DNA from: Acidimicrobiia bacterium
Lineage (GTDB): Bacteria; Actinomycetota; Acidimicrobiia; Acidimicrobiales; Poriferisodalaceae
Assembly: GCA_022824805.1 (NCBI GenBank)
Contig: JAJDZE010000151.1
Span: 1 to 50,702 of the forward strand
Direction: 5' to 3'
DNA: 50,702 nt
The first letter of the stretch is position 1. Each line of letters opens with the position of its first letter. This document shows, in pieces, positions 46,399 to 50,702 of the stretch. Under the pieces are notes generated by a model, which made no database searches, was not told the DNA's origin, and saw only the letters and a program-made list of their open reading frames with translations. The position numbers and the translations under genes are program-made.

Positions 46399-46883
46399 AA
46401 TGAGTTGGCGCGAAGTGCGCCGCCTGATCCGGATCCGCCGGTCGGGCTTACCGAATGCGCGCCGCTGCCGCCAGCAGGATGAGGCTACCGAAACCGCATC
46501 TGGTGCCCGCCAGCGCGTTCCGACACGGAATCACTGGCAACATTTGACGAGACAAGAAATTCTCTCGTTTCCCGGGAACCCGGCGTGAGAGACTGCGGGC
46601 GTGAGGAGCAAGAACGTGGTTGCCGAACCCCGAACACCACCTGCCCGCACTGCGAGCGACCAACCGGAGCAATTTACGCATGGGCCGAGGCTGCTCTCGA
46701 GCACGCCGATCTCGCGGACACAGACGACCCGGCCGGGGTGGTCGCGACCGTAACAACCCCCGGCGGGCATCACATCCGTGCCAGTGTTCGAGGTGTAGTT
46801 CCGCTGTGTCCAGCAGGCCGCGCCTATGGTGCACCGCGCTAGGCACGTCTGCGATCTGCGGTTCGACGGGCAAGGAGTGCTGC
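46399..46883. other. Gene-poor leader of the restriction region
   Basis: The 485 bases between tRNA-Thr and hsdM show no convincing gene. Short open frames exist (for example 46585-46842, with one CPHC motif) but lack a ribosome-binding site and family likeness. TTGACGAGACAAG near 46547 could supply a -35 box. The tRNA end next to a restriction locus fits a common integration point, though no att-type direct repeat of the tRNA 3' end was found in the window. Confidence 0.4.
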
Positions 46884-48983
46884 GTGAACGCACAGACGCA
46901 CGGTGAGCTCGCGAACTTCATCTGGGATATCTGCAATCTGCTGCGTGGACCGTACAAGCGCAACGAGTACCGCAAGGTGATCTTGCCGTTGACGGTGCTG
47001 CGTCGGTTCGACTGCGTGCTGGCGGACACCAAGGACGATGTGCTGGCCGCTGAGCGGGTCCACGCGAAGCAGTCCGAGAACGTGCGGCACCAGTTGCTGG
47101 CCGCGGCTGCGCAGCGGAGCTTCTACAACACGTCGCCGTTCGATTTCGCACGGCTGCTCGATGATCCTGATCAGATCGCTGCGAATCTGAACGCCTACGT
47201 CGCTGCGTACTCGCCGAACGTGCGCGACATCATGGCGAGCTTCGACTTCGGCGCTCAGATTGCCCGTCTGAACGACCGGCAGCGGCTGTTTTTGGTGGTC
47301 CAGCGCTTCGCGAATCTCGATCTGTCCCCGGAGCGTGTGGACAACATGCAGATGGGGTATGTGTTCGAGGAGTTGATCCGCATCGGTGCTGAGCAGTCGA
47401 ATGAGGAAGCGGGGGAGCACTTCACGCCCCGTGAGGTCATCCGGCTGATGGTCAGCCTGCTGCTGTCGCCAGAGCCCGATCTCGGCCGCAGCCATGTCGT
47501 CAAGACGATCTATGACCCCGCGTGCGGCACCGGAGGCATGCTGACGGTGGCGGAGCGGTTCCTGCGGGATCACAACGCTGAGGCTCGGCCGCATCTGTTC
47601 GGTCAGGACATCAACGACGAGTCCTGGGCGGTGTGCCGTTCGGACATGCTGATCAAGGGCGAGGACGCCGACAACATCAAGCTCGGCGATTCATTCACCG
47701 ACGACGGCTACCGGCGCCAGTCCGACGACACGCCGTGGGCGTTCGACTACATGTTGGCCAACCCGCCGTTCGGGGTCGAATGGAAGCAGCAGGAACAGGC
47801 CCTCAGGGCCGAACGTGACACGCTGGGCTTCAAGGGACGTTTCGGGGCTGGGCTGCCGCGCATCAACGACGGGTCGCTGCTGTTCCTGCAGCACATGCTG
47901 TCGAAGATGCAGCCCGTCGCCGACGGCGGCAGCCGCATAGCAATTGTGTTCAACGGGTCGCCGCTGTTCACCGGCGACGCGGGCAGCGGCGAGAGCGAGA
48001 TCAGGCGCTGGATCATCGAGAGCGACTGGCTGGAGGCCATCGTCGCTCTGCCGGATCAGCTTTTTTACAACACCGGCATCTCCACCTACATCTGGATATT
48101 GACGAACCGCAAGGAGGAACATCGCCAAGGCAAGGTGCAGTTGATCGACGCCCGCGAGTTCTCTGTGAAGATGCGCCGCAGCCTCGGCAACAAGCGCAAC
48201 GAAATCTCAGAGGACCAGATCGCCGACCTGACACGCATCCACGGCAGCTTCACCGACGGCGAGACCCGCGACATCACCGACGAAGATCCCGTCACCCATG
48301 AGCCGCGCACCCGGCCGCGAGTGGTCAGCAAGGTGTTCGACAACGACGAATTCGGCTACCGCAAGATCACCGTCGAACGGCCTCTGCGGCTCAACTTCGC
48401 CGCCACCTCTGAACGCATCGGTCGCATCGAGGACGAGCGTGCGTTCGTGAATCTCGCGAAGAGCCGCAAGCGCAGCGAATCCGAGCACGACGCCGAGGTA
48501 GCCGAAGGGCAAGCCCGCCAGCAGGCCATACGCGACGCGCTCGCGACGCTCGCTGAGACCACCGGCAGGGAAATGTTCGGCGACCGCGACGAGTTCACCG
48601 TGCGGCTGCGAGCCGCTGCCACAGCGCACGATCTCAGGCTCACCGCCGCCGAACGCAAGGCCGTGCTCGCAGCGCTCAGCGAACGCGACCCCGACGCTGC
48701 CGTCTGCCAGGACAGCAAAGGCAACGACGAACCCGACACGAGCCTGCGCGACACCGAGACGGTGCCGCTCGGCGAAGACATCGACACCTACATGGAACGC
48801 GAAGTCCGCCCGCACGTCGCCGACGCCTGGGTTGACCACGACAAGACCAAGACCGGCTACGAAATCCCCCTCAACCGGCACTTCTACGTCTACGAACCGC
48901 CCCGCCCGCTCAACGAGATCGAAGCCGACCTGCGAACCCTCGAAACCGAGATCGCCCAACTCCTCGCCGAAGTCACCACCTGA
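46884..48983 (+). CDS. hsdM: Type I restriction-modification methylase subunit
   Basis: GTG 46884 lies seven bases after AAGGAG and gives 699 residues. The N-terminal HsdM helical domain is ANFIWDICNLLRGPYKRNEY; the SAM motif YDPACGTGGML is at about residues 209-219 and the catalytic NPPFGVEWK at about 292-300. The C-terminal ~250 residues (RIEDERAFVNLAKSRKRSES, TVPLGEDIDTYMEREVRPHV, KTGYEIPLNRHFYVYEPPRP) belong to a long-form HsdM group. It methylates adenine together with HsdS. The hsdS gene follows only after 1.46 kb of extra genes, and no hsdR is in view. Confidence 0.93.
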   Translation: MNAQTHGELANFIWDICNLLRGPYKRNEYRKVILPLTVLRRFDCVLADTKDDVLAAERVHAKQSENVRHQLLAAAAQRSFYNTSPFDFARLLDDPDQIAANLNAYVAAYSPNVRDIMASFDFGAQIARLNDRQRLFLVVQRFANLDLSPERVDNMQMGYVFEELIRIGAEQSNEEAGEHFTPREVIRLMVSLLLSPEPDLGRSHVVKTIYDPACGTGGMLTVAERFLRDHNAEARPHLFGQDINDESWAVCRSDMLIKGEDADNIKLGDSFTDDGYRRQSDDTPWAFDYMLANPPFGVEWKQQEQALRAERDTLGFKGRFGAGLPRINDGSLLFLQHMLSKMQPVADGGSRIAIVFNGSPLFTGDAGSGESEIRRWIIESDWLEAIVALPDQLFYNTGISTYIWILTNRKEEHRQGKVQLIDAREFSVKMRRSLGNKRNEISEDQIADLTRIHGSFTDGETRDITDEDPVTHEPRTRPRVVSKVFDNDEFGYRKITVERPLRLNFAATSERIGRIEDERAFVNLAKSRKRSESEHDAEVAEGQARQQAIRDALATLAETTGREMFGDRDEFTVRLRAAATAHDLRLTAAERKAVLAALSERDPDAAVCQDSKGNDEPDTSLRDTETVPLGEDIDTYMEREVRPHVADAWVDHDKTKTGYEIPLNRHFYVYEPPRPLNEIEADLRTLETEIAQLLAEVTT

Positions 48984-49090
48984 CGCGCCCGGCGCCACGG
49001 CCTACGGTGAACTGCGGAGTTGACCACAGGAACACGAAGCAGACGCCGCGGCAGTACCGTCAGTCTTAGGTGCCATCACGAACGGGGACC

Positions 49091-49348
49091 ATGACCATGA
49101 GCGAGACATCCGCGGACCGACCATCGGCACGGCTCGCGGCCGTGGGCCGTATCCGCCGGTCGCCGCTCAGAGATTTCCTGCACGGCGCAGCCCTGATCTT
49201 CGATTTCAGAGGCAACCTCGGCCAGCGAGGTATCTCTACGGTCCGCTGCCCATCAGATCGAGACCGCCTCGCTGAGGATTGGTGGGCTGTGGGCAATGAC
49301 ATGCGTCGAGCCATGGGCCAGCCGCCAGTCCAACGCCCGACTCCGTGA
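49091..49348 (+). CDS. Small hypothetical protein (85 aa)
   Basis: ATG 49091 (or 49097) behind a GGGGAC stretch. The protein is basic at the start (SARLAAVGRIRRSPLRDFLH), has a short hydrophobic region (GAALIFDFRG) and ends in LAEDWWAVGNDMRRAMGQPP. I do not recognise a family. Its stop overlaps the start of the next small gene (GTGA), which supports real translation of both. It lies between hsdM and hsdS. Confidence 0.5.
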   Translation: MTMSETSADRPSARLAAVGRIRRSPLRDFLHGAALIFDFRGNLGQRGISTVRCPSDRDRLAEDWWAVGNDMRRAMGQPPVQRPTP

Positions 49349-49521
49349 CATCTGAAGAGCTGCCCGCCATAGCGGACGGCGACGATCGAGAGTCGCCGTC
49401 TGCAGAGCAGCTCTCGGTGGAGCACTATCAGGCCTCGTACCGCGCCGGGCTCGGTTCGTTCAACGTGGTTGCCTTGGTGACGCTGTTCGTTGTCGGCCGT
49501 CGGGACAGCCCGTCGTCTTGA
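49345..49521 (+). CDS. Small hypothetical protein (58 aa)
   Basis: GTG 49345 overlaps the preceding stop by four bases. It has an acidic first half (VTSEELPAIADGDDRESPSA), then YQASYRAGLGSFNVVALVTL, which could be a single membrane helix, then FVVGRRDSPSS. It is unrecognised. Coupling to the gene before it suggests a two-gene unit. Confidence 0.4.
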   Translation: MTSEELPAIADGDDRESPSAEQLSVEHYQASYRAGLGSFNVVALVTLFVVGRRDSPSS

Positions 49522-49598
49522 CGCATGGGCAGATTCCAATCCGTCTCCAGCACTTGGCTTGCGCTGGCCGTGACGGCACGTCACCGCAGGAGTTCGCG

Positions 49599-49961
49599 AT
49601 GAAGCTGACATATGCAGTCGTCATCGAGACAGCCCCGAACAACTACTGCGCCTACGCGCCAGATGTTCCGGGCTGCATCAGCACAGCCGACACCCCCGAA
49701 CGCATCGAACGCATCGACCGCATCGAAGAAGAGCGTGCCTTCGTGAACCTCGCGCAGAGCCGCAAACGCAGCGAAGCCGAACACGACGCCGAGGTAGCCG
49801 AAGGGCAAGCCCGCCAGCAGGCCATACGCGACGCTCACCGAGGCCGTGCCGCTGGGCGAGGACATCGACCCCTACATGGGGCGCGAAGTCTGCCCTCACG
49901 TCGCCGACGCGTGGCAGCCACCGCCATTTTCGGCATCCCGACAAACCTGGCACGGTCATGA
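49599..49961 (+). pseudogene. HicB-like N-terminus fused to an hsdM 3' fragment
   Basis: Codons 1-33 (MKLTYAVVIETAPNNYCAYA...ISTADTPE) match the intact hicB copy at 50044. From base 49698 the sequence switches to an hsdM C-terminal segment: RIEEERAFVNLAQSRKRSEA then HDAEVAEGQARQQAIRDA, as in the hsdM gene upstream. An internal deletion then shifts the frame, and the DNA from about 49834 to 49914 still matches hsdM (VPLGEDIDPYMGREVCPHVADAW in another frame). The hsdM part differs clearly from the local gene, so it derives from a second, lost hsdM. Confidence 0.8.
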
Positions 49962-50043
49962 TGCCGGGTAAGTTGGGGAGCCAACTACGAACGGGCACAT
50001 GGATCAACATCCAGAAGCAGGCTGGCCTGCGCGGGAGTTCGCG

Positions 50044-50394
50044 ATGAAGCTGACCTACGCAGTCGTCATTGAGCAAGCCCCGAACAATTGCTGCGCCTAT
50101 GCGCCAGACGTTCCGGGCTGCATCAGTGCGGCCGACACCCCCGATGAGATGCTTGCGATGATCCGCGAAGCGCTCACCTTCCACATCGAGGAGCTCATCG
50201 AAGGAGGCGCCGTCCCGGCGCCCTCGATGTCCCTCGACGGGGCCATCGCGTACCAAAACGGAGTCCTCGCCGATGCGGGCGCGACGGTGTCGGCCGAGTG
50301 CGGCGAGGCCCCGCCGACGCTGTCGACCCGGTTCGAGAGGGTCGAGATCGAGATCGCCGACCCTCGCCCAACCCTCGCCGCAGTAGCTGGGTGA
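50044..50394 (+). CDS. HicB-family antitoxin-like protein
   Basis: ATG 50044 gives 116 residues with the HicB partial RNase-H-like fold: KLTYAVVIEQAPNNCCAYAP, DVPGCISAADTPDEMLAMIR, EALTFHIEELIEGGAVPAPS. The GCGGGAG-TTCGCG leader is shared with the chimeric copy upstream. The C-terminus (RVEIEIADPRPTLAAVAG) lacks a clear DNA-binding domain. No HicA toxin is visible on either side, so it is an orphan. Confidence 0.75.
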   Translation: MKLTYAVVIEQAPNNCCAYAPDVPGCISAADTPDEMLAMIREALTFHIEELIEGGAVPAPSMSLDGAIAYQNGVLADAGATVSAECGEAPPTLSTRFERVEIEIADPRPTLAAVAG

Positions 50395-50443
50395 GTTCGC
50401 GGGTCGAACGCCTTGGCCCGGCCCAAGATGCCGAGGTCACTGC

Positions 50444-50702
50444 ATGAGGCGGGCATACACCGACTACCGCGACACTGGAGTCGCTTGGCTTGGGCAAGTG
50501 CCCGGTCATTGGGATGTCCTGCACTTGCGCCGCCACATGGAGATCGTGAGCGGCGGTACGCCCGCTAGGAGACTGCTGAGCAATCGGGTGTTGTGGGTGG
50601 GGGTCTGGGGGTTGTGGCGCGGTCGGGGTGTTCGGTGGCTGGCGGCGGGGTGCTGGCGGCGGTGGGGGGTCAGGTGGTGGCCCAGTTGGTGCCGTTGTGG
50701 TG
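50444..50702 (+). pseudogene. 5' part of hsdS (type I specificity subunit), interrupted
   Basis: ATG 50444 starts MRRAYTDYRDTGVAWLGQVP then GHWDVLHLRRHMEIVSGGTPA, the classic HsdS N-terminus with the first strand of target domain 1. After about base 50565 the sequence changes abruptly to G/T-rich DNA with no HsdS likeness to the window edge. The frame stays open by chance. An insertion sequence or another recombination product probably begins here, but no transposase can be identified in 137 bases. Confidence 0.75.

Noticed and set aside
46585-46842. Small gene with a CPHC motif upstream of hsdM
   Set aside because: No ribosome-binding site, no family likeness, and an overlapping frame is equally open; it is treated as non-coding.
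46620-46883. N-terminal extension of HsdM
   Set aside because: The strong AAGGAG site before GTG 46884 and the normal HsdM N-terminus there make the extension unlikely.

Overview
This 50.7 kb window is high-GC bacterial DNA (many GTG starts, short intergenic gaps, ATGA/GTGA start-stop overlaps). The gene content suggests an actinobacterium, and by general resemblance an Acidimicrobiia-like one; the class is my inference. The evidence is a five-helix type SdhC with SdhCAB order, a topA-MFS-tmk-holB cluster, a CWB2 cell-wall protein, MoxR/VWA and NfeD/flotillin pairs, and a lysine-rich TopA tail. Most of the window is ordinary chromosome, but it is cut by several small accessory patches full of toxin-antitoxin and restriction debris.

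Layout. 1-2.1 kb: the 3' end of a probable CCA-adding enzyme, an AbrB-type antitoxin with a truncated PIN toxin, and a Fic protein gene bracketed by two copies of a 53-bp palindromic repeat. 2.2-7.2 kb: TerC membrane protein, flotillin plus NfeD, an FMN-binding oxidase-family protein, and a PQQ-type sugar dehydrogenase lipoprotein. 7.3-11.7 kb: an accessory patch with a 980-residue N6-adenine methylase carrying a nuclease-like N-terminus, remnants of a toxin-antitoxin pair, and a broken DUF4143 ATPase. 11.8-18 kb: a cell-wall-binding beta-propeller protein and the sdhCAB operon. 18.1-19.9 kb: a GH2 enzyme without its catalytic acid, followed by a tRNA-like gene with a CUA anticodon and a decayed tandem copy. 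19.9-29.3 kb: MoxR ATPase plus VWA protein, a TetR regulator divergent from a flavin-dependent monooxygenase-like gene, a STAS protein, NhaA and a membrane pyrophosphatase. 29.3-30.1 kb: an intact Phd/PIN toxin-antitoxin operon with an operator palindrome.

30.1-38.6 kb is a coherent osmoprotectant locus: glycine-betaine-type ABC transporter (fused double permease, ATPase, binding lipoprotein), choline dehydrogenase, choline-sulfatase and a TetR regulator. Two matching 7-4-7 operator-like palindromes lie in its two divergent promoter regions. Together the genes could import choline sulfate, choline or betaine, remove the sulfate, and oxidise choline toward betaine. No betaine-aldehyde dehydrogenase is present here. 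A leftover 3' end of an ammonium transporter follows.

38.8-46.4 kb: DUF368/PopT-type membrane protein, topA, an MFS exporter, tmk, a DNA polymerase III delta'-like gene, and tRNA-Thr(CGT). 46.9 kb to the end: a type I restriction-modification region with an intact hsdM, two coupled small unknown genes, a hicB copy recombined with a second hsdM fragment, an intact hicB, and an hsdS that breaks off after about 40 codons into G/T-rich DNA at the window edge.

The most interesting points are the tRNA(Pyl)-like element, the Fic cassette, the shared osmoprotectant operator, and the hicB-hsdM-hsdS recombination region. No complete undescribed multi-gene system is evident.
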